DNA from: Candidatus Methanogaster sp.
Lineage (GTDB): Archaea; Halobacteriota; Methanosarcinia; Methanosarcinales; Methanogasteraceae
Assembly (NCBI GenBank): GCA_013572355.1
Contig: QBUV01000094.1
Coordinates: forward strand, 1 to 34,601
Length of the DNA: 34,601 nt
Reading direction: 5' to 3'
The translations under genes were made by a program, and so were the position numbers. The stretch's first letter is position 1. Every line of letters starts with the position of its first letter. The notes under the pieces are model-generated. The model searched no databases and was not told the DNA's origin. It worked only from the letters and a program-made list of their open reading frames with translations. Positions 22,633 through 31,519 of this stretch are shown piece by piece.

Positions 22633-23286
22633 ATGTTAGAACACTCAACCCACCCCGGCTACCAGATCCACCTCGCAGATACCGTCTACGAACCGGCAGA
22701 GGACTCGTACCTCTTGATCGATGCCGCACTAAACGAGATCGCGGGATCGAATCGGCGCCTGCGCATCATCGAGATCGGCACCGGATCAGGGATCGTGACA
22801 GCGGCTATGATGCGAGATGCGCCGGAACACCGATACGCAGCAACCGACATCAGCCCCCACGCGGTAACCTGCGCCAGGGCAAACCGTGTGCCGGTTGTTC
22901 GTGCGGATCTCTTCAGAGGGATCGGGGGCAGATTTGATCTGATCATCTTCAATCCGCCGTATCTCCCAACCACACCAGCCGAGCGGGTCGATGGCTGGCT
23001 CGATCGTGCATGGAACGGCGGGGCTGATGGGCGGGCGGTCATCAACCGGTTCCTCAAACATGCGCCAGCATTTCTCGCAGACCGCGGAAGCATCCTGCTC
23101 TTGCTCTCGTCACTGACCGGCATCGAGGCGGTGCGTGAGCGCATGGCGTCGGTGGGTCTTCTGGTGTACGAGGTGGCGAGCATCCGATGCCCGGGCGAGC
23201 GGCTTGTGGTGCTGCGTGGTTCACATCCACTTTCACTTTCACCCCGCTCATGCCAAACGGTTAATACTCCCCCAAAAACAGTTTGA
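22633..23286 (+). CDS. HemK/PrmC-like N5-glutamine methyltransferase (archaeal, Mtq2 type)
   Basis: The 217-residue SAM-dependent methyltransferase has motif I IEIGTGSGIV (46-55), the acidic post-I D72, and the substrate-site NPPY (107-110) that marks methylation of an amide nitrogen. Short archaeal members group with eukaryotic Mtq2, which methylates the GGQ glutamine of release factor aRF1; I infer that target. The conserved domain ends near VVLRG (residue about 196). The last 20 residues run over the 19-bp element and the radA TATA box, so the radA promoter is embedded in the 3' end of this gene. TATA-like GGTTTATAG and CGTTTATAG precede the start by 40-65 nt. Confidence 0.85.
   Translation: MLEHSTHPGYQIHLADTVYEPAEDSYLLIDAALNEIAGSNRRLRIIEIGTGSGIVTAAMMRDAPEHRYAATDISPHAVTCARANRVPVVRADLFRGIGGRFDLIIFNPPYLPTTPAERVDGWLDRAWNGGADGRAVINRFLKHAPAFLADRGSILLLLSSLTGIEAVRERMASVGLLVYEVASIRCPGERLVVLRGSHPLSLSPRSCQTVNTPPKTV
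23231..23249 (+). repeat. 19-bp element, copy 2 (before radA)
   Basis: This is an exact copy of TTTCACTTTCACCCCGCTC at 20782-20800, lying in the 3' end of the methyltransferase gene and 11 nt before the radA TATA box. Here the repeat region is extended upstream by a further CCAC. Confidence 0.5.
23261..23267 (+). promoter_or_regulatory. TATA box of radA
   Basis: TTAATAC, 37 nt before the radA ATG, predicts initiation near 23291 and a leader of only a few bases. It follows the 19-bp element by 11 nt. Confidence 0.45.
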
Positions 23287-23297
23287 TCTAGATTATC

Positions 23298-24275
23298 ATG
23301 AACGAAATATCCATAGAGGAACTTCCGGGCGTTGGTCCTGCGACCGCTGAGAAACTGAAGGATGCGGGATTCAATTCAATCGAGGCGATTGCTGTTGCGT
23401 CGCCTTCAGAACTTGCAGCAACCGCGGAAATCGGGGAATCGACCGCGGTCAAGATCATCGCAGCAGCACGAACCTCTGCCGATGTCGGCGGATTCGAGAC
23501 CGGAGATGCCATCCTCGAGCGCAGGAAGGAGATCGGCAAACTCAAGCTCGGATGCACCGAGGTTGACAACATGATGGGCGGGGGATTTGAAACACAGGCG
23601 ATTACAGAGGTGTATGGCGAGTTTGGTTCCGGAAAGACGCAGATAGCACATCAAATTGCAGTAAATGTGCAGCTGCCGGTTGGCTTGGGTGGACTGAACG
23701 GATCTGTAATCCTCATCGACACAGAGAACACATTTCGACCGGATCGGATCGCAAGCATGGTGGAAGGGGCGGCAAAGAGATACGAAACCGAGTATGATCC
23801 CGAGGAATTCCTGAAAAACATCCATGTTGCCCGTGCATACAACTCCAACCATCAGGTCCTTCTCGTGGACACCGCATCCGAACTTGCAGATTCGCTCCGG
23901 GATACCGATAAGCCAGTACGCCTCTTGATTGTGGATTCGCTGACAGCGCACTTCCGGGCAGAGTATGTCGGCAGGGGCACGCTTGCTGATAGGCAGCAGA
24001 AATTAAACAAGCATCTGCACGCCCTCATGCGATTTGGCGACCTGAACAATGCGATGGTCTTTATAACCAATCAGGTGATGTCAAAGCCGGATGCGTTCTT
24101 CGGCGATCCGACAAAGCCGATCGGCGGGCACATTCTCGGGCACACCTCGACATTCCGGCTATATCTGCGGAAATCGAAAGGTGACAAGCGGGTTGCAAAA
24201 CTGGTCGACTCACCCAACCTTCCGGACGGCGAGGCACTATACACAGTGACACCAGAGGGGCTATTCGATATATGA
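23298..24275 (+). CDS. radA: DNA repair and recombination protein RadA
   Basis: RadA is the archaeal RecA/Rad51 strand-exchange protein. The 325-residue product has an N-terminal helix-hairpin-helix domain ([25 protein letters not shown] in pattern, 8-33), the polymerisation motif GGFETGD (64-70), Walker [10 protein letters not shown] (107-115), Walker [13 protein letters not shown] near 210, and the L2-region motif [16 protein letters not shown] near 270-285. Length is exactly typical. It overlaps the next gene by 4 nt (ATGA). Its TATA box is preceded by the 19-bp element also found upstream of the uvrC leader. Confidence 0.97.
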   Translation: MNEISIEELPGVGPATAEKLKDAGFNSIEAIAVASPSELAATAEIGESTAVKIIAAARTSADVGGFETGDAILERRKEIGKLKLGCTEVDNMMGGGFETQAITEVYGEFGSGKTQIAHQIAVNVQLPVGLGGLNGSVILIDTENTFRPDRIASMVEGAAKRYETEYDPEEFLKNIHVARAYNSNHQVLLVDTASELADSLRDTDKPVRLLIVDSLTAHFRAEYVGRGTLADRQQKLNKHLHALMRFGDLNNAMVFITNQVMSKPDAFFGDPTKPIGGHILGHTSTFRLYLRKSKGDKRVAKLVDSPNLPDGEALYTVTPEGLFDI

Positions 24276-24943
24276 TCAAGGCTATTGCGATCGATATCGA
24301 TGGCACGCTGACGCACAATGACCGGAGCATCGACTGCCGCGCAGTGGAGTGCCTTCGCTCGCTCGATATCCCGATCGTGCTTGCTACTGGTAACGTGCTC
24401 TGCTTTGCAAGGGCGGCAGCAAAACTGATCGGAACCGGCGGGCAGATTATAGCAGAGAACGGCGGCGTAATCTCGCTTGAATATGATGGCAAGGAGTACT
24501 ACGGTGGCGATATCGATGCGTGTGAGCGTGCGTTTGATGCATTGACAAAACATCTCGGTGCACATATCCAAAAACTCGATTCAGAGTACAGGAAGACCGA
24601 GATAGCTCTTCGGAGGAACTTTGATGCCGCGGATGCGCGGCAGATCATTGGTGAGGACATCGAGGTTGTGGATTCCGGTTACGCCATCCATCTAAAGAGC
24701 AAGAATGTGGACAAGGGAACCGGACTCTTCCGGATAGCTGGTCTCATGGGTATCGATGCAAGCGACTTTGCTGCCATCGGGGACTCTGAAAACGATCTGC
24801 AACTGCTTGCCGCGGCTGGATTTGGGGTTGCTGTCGGAAATGCGCATCCTGCGCTTGCGGCTGCTGCCGATCTCGTGACCGCTGGCAAGTATGGCGCAGG
24901 CGTTGTCGAGGCGATCCGGTATCTGGCATCTTGCAAGATCTGA
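24272..24943 (+). CDS. pgp: phosphoglycolate phosphatase, archaeal HAD type
   Basis: This 223-residue HAD phosphatase resembles Thermoplasma TA0175, which hydrolyses 2-phosphoglycolate. Motif I is DIDGTLT (8-14), motif II lies near ATGN (36-39), motif III uses the Lys in KNVDKGTGL (about 149), and motif IV is [11 protein letters not shown] (about 170-180). The cap is of the C2 type between motifs II and III. Phosphoglycolate arises from oxidative 3'-phosphoglycolate DNA ends, so coupling to radA by a 4-nt ATGA overlap is sensible for repair, although this overlap could be mere packing. Its 3' end faces the FAD/Fe-S oxidoreductase gene across 28 nt. Confidence 0.88.
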   Translation: MIKAIAIDIDGTLTHNDRSIDCRAVECLRSLDIPIVLATGNVLCFARAAAKLIGTGGQIIAENGGVISLEYDGKEYYGGDIDACERAFDALTKHLGAHIQKLDSEYRKTEIALRRNFDAADARQIIGEDIEVVDSGYAIHLKSKNVDKGTGLFRIAGLMGIDASDFAAIGDSENDLQLLAAAGFGVAVGNAHPALAAAADLVTAGKYGAGVVEAIRYLASCKI

Positions 24944-24971
24944 CCCACACCGCAGTCAGCCGACGTAAATC

Positions 24972-27686
24972 TCAAACCCTGTTCTCATCGTAATACCGGT
25001 CCAGAATCTCGACAATATTCCGCACCTCACAGTCCACCCCGTTCCTCTCGAGACCGTGCCTGAACTGGAGTTCGCAACTCGGGCAGGTGGTGACAACCAC
25101 ATCAGGATCGATCTTTCGGATGTCGTCAAGTTTCCGCTCGAATATCCTCATAGAGATGTCCGAATGCAAAAAACCGTATGTGCCAGCTCCGCCGCAGCAC
25201 CCATCCCCGAGTTCGACAAACTCTGATACAACCTTCGCAAGTATCCCACCCCCGTTCCCAATGCCAGCAGCGGCGAGATGACAGGGGTTGTGATAGGCTG
25301 CACGGATATCAAGTTTCTTTCCCGACAACATGCCGTCGTCAAGATGCTTTGCAAGAAACTCGCCGATATCATAAGTGATCGATGATACTCTCGCCGCGGC
25401 GTCGCCCAGTTCGTCCCCTTTTAGCAGTTCCCCGAATCGCTTGAGCATCATGGTGCAGGAGGCGCAGGAGGTCACGATGGCATCATACCTCTCGTCGGCG
25501 AATGCGGCGACGTTCTTCCTTGCAGTCTCCTTTACCAGATCGTACATCCCTTCCTCGATCATCGGAAGCCCGCAGCACTGCTGCTCCGGGATGAAAACAT
25601 TGAATCCGCTCTTTGCAAGCACCCGGATCATCGAGCAGGCGACCTGATCGTCGAAGAGCGCTGATGCACACCCCACAAACACCGCGACGTTCATCGCATC
25701 CGGATTCTGTTCCTGCACACACTCATCGAGTACCAGCGGTGCTCTCCTGATCTTCGGAAGATCCCTCCCAAGGAGCGTTTCTGCCGCAGGAGTTCCGATC
25801 CTCCCAAAGAACCGCGCATACCGCTCGAATCGGTTGTAATTAGATGCCCATGTACGCATCGCCTGTCTGGTATAAAGGGGCGGGCTTTTCTGGGAAAAGA
25901 GCAGTTCTCCAATACTCGCATGGCTCGGGCATCTGGTCGCGCACCTTAAGCAGCCGAGACAGGTATCAAGCATCTTTCCTGCACTGTGTGACTCGCCATG
26001 CCCGGGATTTTCGAGTTTTCGGAACCTTGCAAGCTGTAGAAACGACCTCGAACCTGATTCCCCTTTCAATGTGATCGATATCGGGCAGACCGATTTGCAG
26101 TATCCGCAGTTGATGCACTTTTTTTCAAATTTGTTTATATATTCTGTTGGGTATTTTATATCATCCGTGATCTGCCTGTCGCTGAAGATTACATCAGGAT
26201 TCAGGAGGTCATCAGGGTCGAAAATCTCCTTTATCTGCTGCATATAACCGTATATCCTCGCCCCCCACTCTTTTTTGAGGAACATCGTCCTGAGCCGCCC
26301 CATCCCGTGCTCGCCGGTCATGGTGCCGTTGTACTTGAATACGACATCGTATACCCGGTTCACCAGTTCAGGCAGCAGATCGATGTTTTTTGTGTCGTTT
26401 AAGTTTAGCATCGGTCTGATATGCAGATTCCCTGATCCTGCGTGTCCGTAGACTGCCGAAGTTATGCCATACCCCTCGAATATCTTATGTAGATCGCATA
26501 TCAGCGGTGCAAGATCGGATACATTGACAGCAACGTCATCGATGAACGCATCCGGCTTCATATCCTCATCATAGTTTGTCAGGATCGGGACGAGCGCTTT
26601 CCTGACAGCCCATATCCTTTCCTGAACTTCTTCGTCCTCTGATTCGGAAAAAATTAAACAGACATCATACCGTTCATGAATCATCCGCTCAAGCTCAGCT
26701 ATCTTCGATTTCCGGTCGTCGCCCTCGAATTCAACGAAGAGCGCGCGTGCATTCGCAGGTATACCCATATCGGGATGCTCTGCCCGGACGATTGCAAGAG
26801 AAGTCGAGTCCATCATCTCGATCTTTACGGGACCGAGTTTCTTGATGTGCTGGACTGCATCGCCGGCATCGTATAACTTTTTGAAGTATATCGCACTGAT
26901 AGCCGTCCCCGATACGACCGGGAGAACCTTCAGCCGTATTCGTGTGAAGATTCCAAGTGTTCCGACACTTCCGGACATCAGATGTGCGATCATCCCGCCG
27001 ATATGGCTATTATCAAGCATCGCCCTGATATTGTACCCGCTTGCAGTCTTTACGTCCCTCTTCGATTCGAGACGTGTGATTGTGTCGGTGTCAGCAAGTA
27101 TCTGCTTTTTTAGATCGAGTAATCCGCCTGATATCCTGTCCGGGATGGTCTCTGCTCTGGCGGTGTCGATGATCTCGCCGTCTGCTGATACGAACTCCAC
27201 ATCGGTCACGTAATCATCGGTGGTTCCGTACTTCACAGACGTAGCTCCGCTCGCCTTCGTCCCGATATTACCGCCTACCATGCAGATCTCAGAACTCGAC
27301 GGGTCTGACGGGAGAAATAACCCTGTCTCGCCGAGATATTCCTGAAGATCATTTATTACGACTCCTGGCTCCACATCCACAAAGAACTCCCCATCCTTCT
27401 CCACAGTGCCGAGAATCCGGTTCATCTTCTTTGAGACATCCAGAACGATCCCCCTGCCAAGGCAGCTTCCTGCGAGATTGGTCCCGGCAGCCCTTGCTGT
27501 GACAGGAATTCCAAGTTCCTTTGCAGCCTTCACACAAACGCTAACGTCTTCTGCATCTACCGGACAGACCACGGCAGACGGAATGACCTGATAGATGCTC
27601 GCATCGGTTGAATAGCAGTACAGCGTCGCAAGATCGGTGTACACATCACCTCTGACGTTTTGGAGTGCTTTTTTGGTGTGGTTCAT
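24972..27686 (-). CDS. FAD/Fe-S fusion oxidoreductase (GlcD-GlcF / lactate dehydrogenase and HdrD-like)
   Basis: The 904-residue protein joins a flavin oxidase to an electron-transfer module. Residues 30-200 form the FAD_binding_4 domain (PVTARAAGTNLAGSCLGRGIVLD is the FAD loop) and 210-440 the FAD-oxidase C domain. Two [4Fe-4S] motifs follow, CINCGYCKSVCP and CLGCLRCATRCP (about 530-600), then two CCG domains (CCGLP with CASC; CCGGA with CPSC; about 680-890), as in GlcF, GlpC and HdrB/D. It should oxidise a 2-hydroxyacid or take electrons from a flavoprotein such as ETF, passing them to Fe-S carriers or a heterodisulfide-type site; the substrate is unknown. A GGAGG lies 5 nt before the ATG. 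The frame stays open upstream of the ATG (see findings). Confidence 0.85.
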   Translation of the reverse strand: MNHTKKALQNVRGDVYTDLATLYCYSTDASIYQVIPSAVVCPVDAEDVSVCVKAAKELGIPVTARAAGTNLAGSCLGRGIVLDVSKKMNRILGTVEKDGEFFVDVEPGVVINDLQEYLGETGLFLPSDPSSSEICMVGGNIGTKASGATSVKYGTTDDYVTDVEFVSADGEIIDTARAETIPDRISGGLLDLKKQILADTDTITRLESKRDVKTASGYNIRAMLDNSHIGGMIAHLMSGSVGTLGIFTRIRLKVLPVVSGTAISAIYFKKLYDAGDAVQHIKKLGPVKIEMMDSTSLAIVRAEHPDMGIPANARALFVEFEGDDRKSKIAELERMIHERYDVCLIFSESEDEEVQERIWAVRKALVPILTNYDEDMKPDAFIDDVAVNVSDLAPLICDLHKIFEGYGITSAVYGHAGSGNLHIRPMLNLNDTKNIDLLPELVNRVYDVVFKYNGTMTGEHGMGRLRTMFLKKEWGARIYGYMQQIKEIFDPDDLLNPDVIFSDRQITDDIKYPTEYINKFEKKCINCGYCKSVCPISITLKGESGSRSFLQLARFRKLENPGHGESHSAGKMLDTCLGCLRCATRCPSHASIGELLFSQKSPPLYTRQAMRTWASNYNRFERYARFFGRIGTPAAETLLGRDLPKIRRAPLVLDECVQEQNPDAMNVAVFVGCASALFDDQVACSMIRVLAKSGFNVFIPEQQCCGLPMIEEGMYDLVKETARKNVAAFADERYDAIVTSCASCTMMLKRFGELLKGDELGDAAARVSSITYDIGEFLAKHLDDGMLSGKKLDIRAAYHNPCHLAAAGIGNGGGILAKVVSEFVELGDGCCGGAGTYGFLHSDISMRIFERKLDDIRKIDPDVVVTTCPSCELQFRHGLERNGVDCEVRNIVEILDRYYDENRV

Positions 27687-27839
27687 CCTATCCTCCGGAT
27701 CGAAGACAACGTATCCATGATCTCTGAAATCTCTGAACTCCTCACTAACATCAATCTTTCTGGCGACTGTTCCATAATACTCTTCTCTATTTTTGTTCCC
27801 TATCCCACCAACCCATGCCTTCAGAGCCCTTAAAATGCA

Positions 27840-27851
27840 AAGATTATAAGT
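27840..27851. promoter_or_regulatory. shared TATA region, oxidoreductase (-) and bactofilin (+)
   Basis: AGATTATAAGTT contains the palindrome TTATAA and can serve both directions. Rightward, its centre near 27846 predicts initiation near 27873, a few bases before the ATG at 27879. Leftward it predicts initiation near 27819, about 130 nt before the oxidoreductase ATG at 27686. Confidence 0.4.
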
Positions 27852-27878
27852 TCATAAAGCGCATACATCGAGGCATAC

Positions 27879-28955
27879 ATGTTCGATCCACAAACACTCG
27901 TCGTCCCTGACGGCACCAGGATGGAGGAGCGTACCATTGTGGTTGACGGCGGTGCGATCATCGGTGGCGGTACCAGCATCGAATACGGCATCATCGCAGA
28001 TGAGATCACGATCGGTGAGAACGTGAAGATCTATGGCGAGGTCTCTGCACGTTCGGATGTTTACATCGACCGCAGGTCTGAGATCGGAGGCACGGTGCGT
28101 GCGAATGGCGACGCCCATCTTGGTGAGTTTACGAAGATCGATGGCAAACTCGCTGTTGCAGGCAATCTTGACATCGGGGATCATGTATCGATCAAGGACG
28201 GGTTCGAGGCGAGGGGCTGGATCACGATCAGAAACCCGATACCGCTCATCATCTTCCTGTATCTGTACCTGAGTGAGCTGATACGCAGCGGCAAGGACGA
28301 AGAGGTGGAAAGAGCATTGGATGATCTATTTTCCGATGATTCGGATAGTGCCGATACTCCGATGATGGTACTGCCTGCAAAATCCAGAATAACGCTCAGC
28401 GCGATCGAAACAGGCAAGCCCGCATATATCGGAGACGACTGCCGGCTGCAAGGCAATATCCGTGCAGAATCGGTAGCTATGGGCAGCAACACAACCTTAT
28501 TCGGGAGCATAAGGGCTAAAAACGTCACGATCCGTGAAAATTGTACTGTTCATGGGAATATCGATGCGAGTGGTAACATCAGCATCGGCAGTGGCAACCA
28601 CGTACTTGGCGATCTCCATGCACGGGCTATCAATATCCATCGCAGCGCGGTAGTGGACGGCACGATGGACGCACCCCGCGGCATCGTTGTTGAGGAGACT
28701 GCGAGCGAGGTGGAAGAAGCAAGAAAGCCGAGAGAGGTTGAAAAGCCAAAAGAGATAGGAAGTCTGGAAACAGAAGCAAAAGCAAAAGTAGGGGCAAAGA
28801 GATCGAAGGATAAGAAACATGCAATATCCGGCAGAAATAGAGGGCGAAAGCAGTTTGCAAGACCGCGAAGCAGGAGAGACAAACACAGTAGGGGGGAGCG
28901 GTATGGGCATGGGCAGAGATATTACGTACGAAGACGTGGCGCAGAGCGTCGTTGA
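27879..28955 (+). CDS. bactofilin-like polymer-forming cytoskeletal protein (archaeal)
   Basis: The 358-residue protein is built of short hydrophobic repeats with a G-x-hydrophobic rhythm (IGENVKIYGEVSARSDVYIDR; IGGTVRANGDAHLGEFTKIDG), a right-handed beta-helix as in bactofilins. The solenoid occupies about 15-120 and resumes at about 170-270. Between them is a hydrophobic helix and acidic loop (RNPIPLIIFLYLYLSELIR, about 115-133), an insert typical of the archaeal family and possibly membrane-associated. The tail (about 275-358) is highly charged, ending in an Arg/Lys-rich stretch that overlaps the start of fumA by 53 nt in another frame. Role in cell shape or envelope is assumed from bacterial relatives. 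TATA spacing supports this start. Confidence 0.78.
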   Translation: MFDPQTLVVPDGTRMEERTIVVDGGAIIGGGTSIEYGIIADEITIGENVKIYGEVSARSDVYIDRRSEIGGTVRANGDAHLGEFTKIDGKLAVAGNLDIGDHVSIKDGFEARGWITIRNPIPLIIFLYLYLSELIRSGKDEEVERALDDLFSDDSDSADTPMMVLPAKSRITLSAIETGKPAYIGDDCRLQGNIRAESVAMGSNTTLFGSIRAKNVTIRENCTVHGNIDASGNISIGSGNHVLGDLHARAINIHRSAVVDGTMDAPRGIVVEETASEVEEARKPREVEKPKEIGSLETEAKAKVGAKRSKDKKHAISGRNRGRKQFARPRSRRDKHSRGERYGHGQRYYVRRRGAERR

Positions 28956-29793
28956 CCTGCTGTTGAGGGCTGAGACCCGGCTTCCCGACGACGTGACGGC
29001 AGCACTAACGGATGCGCATGGGCGCGAGACCGATCCCACTGCAAGAGCGCAGATCGAGGCGATTCTTGAGAACATCGAACTCGCAGCGATGCGGAAGGTT
29101 CCGATCTGTCAGGATACCGGGATATTGATATTCTTTGTCGAAATCGGAAGGGATTGCACGATTAATTTTGACATCAAAGATGCGATACGGGACGGCGTCG
29201 CAAAAGCTACCGAGATCGTACCGCTCCGACCAAACGCGGTGCATCCGGTCACGAGAGAAGCATCCGGAAACGTTGGAATCGGACTTCCCGACATCATTCT
29301 CGATATCAACGAGGGAGACCGCATAAGAATTACTGTGCTGCCGAAAGGTGCCGGAAGTGAGAATGTGAGCCGGCTTGCGATGCTTAACCCCTCGCAGGTA
29401 GCGGATATCAAGCGGTTCGTCCTCGAGACAGTCGCAGATGCCGGAGGAAAGCCGTGCCCCCCTGTTATTGTTGGCGTCGGGATCGGCGGATCCTTTGACA
29501 AGGCAGCCCGTCTTGCAAAGAAGGCGTTACTGCGTGAAATCTGCAATAACGCCTCCGGCATCGACGCTTGCGTTAACGGCTCTGCCGTCGATGCTTGCGT
29601 TATGGGTGAATTCGAGCGGGAGATGCTCGATGCGATCAATTCACTCGGCATCGGCACGATGGGGCTTGGCGGAGATATCACCGCGCTTGCCGTGCATATC
29701 GAGTATGCGCACTGCCACACCGCATCGCTTCCTGTTGCTGTGAACATCCAGTGCTGGGCGAACCGGAGAGCGAGCGTGGAACTCGGCGGGTGA
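28903..29793 (+). CDS. fumA: fumarate hydratase class I, alpha subunit
   Basis: The 296-residue protein is the N-terminal (alpha) part of the two-subunit, [4Fe-4S] fumarase, which interconverts fumarate and malate. Landmarks are PICQDTGILIFFVEIG (about 67-82), GSENVSRLAMLNPS (152-165) and PPVIVGVGIGGSFDKAARLAKKALLR (about 187-212); the three cluster cysteines lie in CQDTG, in MGEFE-proximal and in HCHTASLP-type segments by family knowledge, not all equally clear here. I place the start at 28903 because GGGGGGAG (28891-28898) precedes it by 4 nt; the frame is open back to 28819. It overlaps the bactofilin gene by 53 nt. The beta subunit is not adjacent. Confidence 0.88.
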   Translation: MGMGRDITYEDVAQSVVDLLLRAETRLPDDVTAALTDAHGRETDPTARAQIEAILENIELAAMRKVPICQDTGILIFFVEIGRDCTINFDIKDAIRDGVAKATEIVPLRPNAVHPVTREASGNVGIGLPDIILDINEGDRIRITVLPKGAGSENVSRLAMLNPSQVADIKRFVLETVADAGGKPCPPVIVGVGIGGSFDKAARLAKKALLREICNNASGIDACVNGSAVDACVMGEFEREMLDAINSLGIGTMGLGGDITALAVHIEYAHCHTASLPVAVNIQCWANRRASVELGG

Positions 29794-29902
29794 TCTGGCG
29801 TCTCGTGGTTTCATTATGCCGCTTCGCAATCCCTGACCGGCAAACAACTCCCATAACCCCACGCGACCGTTAAGATGCAACCACGATGATACAGATGCAC
29901 AA

Positions 29903-31519
29903 ATGTTCGAACCAGCCTGCCGCGAGATTCTTGATCAGATCCTGAATCACGAGATAGTGAGCGAGCGTGAGCTTGATGCCGCCAAGAAGCGGGTCAGCGC
30001 AAAGTACAAACTCCCGAGCCTCCCAAAGAATTCGGAGATCCTTATGCTCTGCTCTGCGGATGAGCGTGCCCGCGCGATCCTTCTGCTGCAACGAAAGTCG
30101 GTCCGCACGATATCAGGCGTTGCCGTGGTTGCTGTGATGACCTCGCCGTACCCGTGCCCGCATGGCGCATGCATCCCGTGCCCGGGCGGTCCCGCATCCG
30201 TATTCCGGACACCGCAGAGTTACATGGGACGGGAGCCGGCCACGATGCGTGCGATCCAGTGCGGATACGACCCGTACAAGCAGGTGGCAGTCCGGCTGCG
30301 GCAGTTGTATAGCATCGGGCATCCGGTCGACAAGGTTGAACTGATCGTGATGGGCGGGACGTTCACAGCCCGCCCGCCGGATTACCAGCAGTGGTTCGTC
30401 GGGAGGTCGCTTTCGGCTATGAATGATTTCGGCGGCGCGGGCGCGGCGGATCAGGATATCGATCTCGATACTGATCTCAATACCGAATCCGTAATCGCCA
30501 CAAACGAGACTGCCGCGGTCAGGAATATCGGGATCACCTTTGAAACCCGCCCTGACTATCTGTCCACAGTGGAGATCGACCGCCTGCTCGAGATGGGCGC
30601 AACGAAGGTGGAAGTAGGGGTTCAGAGCATTTATGACCGCGTGCTCGAGAAGATCAACCGCGGGCATACCGTGCAGGACGCAATCGCTGCCAACAAGCGT
30701 TTGCGTGACAGCGGGCTTAAGGTCGGATTCCATATAATGGTCGGGCTTCCCGGATCTGATGCCGACGACGATCTCAACATGTTTAAGACGCTCTTCAGCG
30801 ATCCTTTATTCTGCCCTGACCACCTGAAGATCTATCCCACGCTCGTCACCGAGGGAACCGTGCTCCACCGGTGGTGGAAGGATGGGAGCTACCACTCGCT
30901 TGATAACGTTTCAGCAACCGAGCTGCTCGCAGATATCAAGAGTGTGCTTCCGAAATGGGTGCGGCTGCAGCGGATCCAGCGGGACATTCCCGCGCAGCAG
31001 ATCGCGGCAGGCGTCACAAAGAGCAACATCCGCCAGCTTGCAGAAGAGCAGCTTCGGTCGATGGGGGGGTCATGCAGGTGCATCAGGTGCCGCGAGGTCG
31101 GACATGCATCGCTGCGCGGAAGAGTGCCTGAGAAGATCGAACTGTTGATCGAGACGTACAGTGCATGTGGCGGAACCGAGCACTTCATATCGTTTGAAGA
31201 CGTGGGAAACGACATCCTGATCGGTTTTCTGCGGCTGCGGTTTCCGGATTCTCCGCACCGGATAGAACTTGCGAACGCTGCTCTCGTGCGTGAACTGGTG
31301 GTGTATGGGCGGATGGTGCCCTTGGATGCAGAATCCCGTCCTCACAGGGACCAGTGGCAGCATAGGGGGTACGGGCGCGAACTGCTAGCTTTCGCAGAGG
31401 ATCTTGCGTCCAAGCACGGATTTTCAAAAATCGCTGTTACAAGTGGTATCGGCGTGCGTGAGTATTACAGGAAGCGCGGTTATGTGCGCGAGGGCGCATA
31501 CATGGTGAAGTACCTTTAA
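29903..31519 (+). CDS. elp3: tRNA uridine-34 carboxymethyl-type modification enzyme Elp3
   Basis: Archaeal Elp3 is a stand-alone radical SAM/acetyltransferase that installs the cm5U-type modification at wobble uridine 34. The 538-residue protein has a tRNA-binding N-terminal region, radical-SAM cysteines C85-x4-C90-x2-C93 (PCPHGACIPCPGG), a conserved TFETRPDY (about 212-219) and GATKVEVGVQS. A zinc-binding CRCIRCREVGH segment and a C-terminal GNAT domain (about 400-538, ending in YYRKRGYVREGAYMVKYL) follow. Length is typical. Its TAA overlaps the TAA of the opposite-strand Sec61 beta gene. Confidence 0.95.
   Translation: MFEPACREILDQILNHEIVSERELDAAKKRVSAKYKLPSLPKNSEILMLCSADERARAILLLQRKSVRTISGVAVVAVMTSPYPCPHGACIPCPGGPASVFRTPQSYMGREPATMRAIQCGYDPYKQVAVRLRQLYSIGHPVDKVELIVMGGTFTARPPDYQQWFVGRSLSAMNDFGGAGAADQDIDLDTDLNTESVIATNETAAVRNIGITFETRPDYLSTVEIDRLLEMGATKVEVGVQSIYDRVLEKINRGHTVQDAIAANKRLRDSGLKVGFHIMVGLPGSDADDDLNMFKTLFSDPLFCPDHLKIYPTLVTEGTVLHRWWKDGSYHSLDNVSATELLADIKSVLPKWVRLQRIQRDIPAQQIAAGVTKSNIRQLAEEQLRSMGGSCRCIRCREVGHASLRGRVPEKIELLIETYSACGGTEHFISFEDVGNDILIGFLRLRFPDSPHRIELANAALVRELVVYGRMVPLDAESRPHRDQWQHRGYGRELLAFAEDLASKHGFSKIAVTSGIGVREYYRKRGYVREGAYMVKYL

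Noticed and set aside
28550-28882. Minus-strand Leu/Ser-rich frames opposite the bactofilin tail
   Set aside because: They mirror the charged, repetitive bactofilin coding strand and have no start signal.
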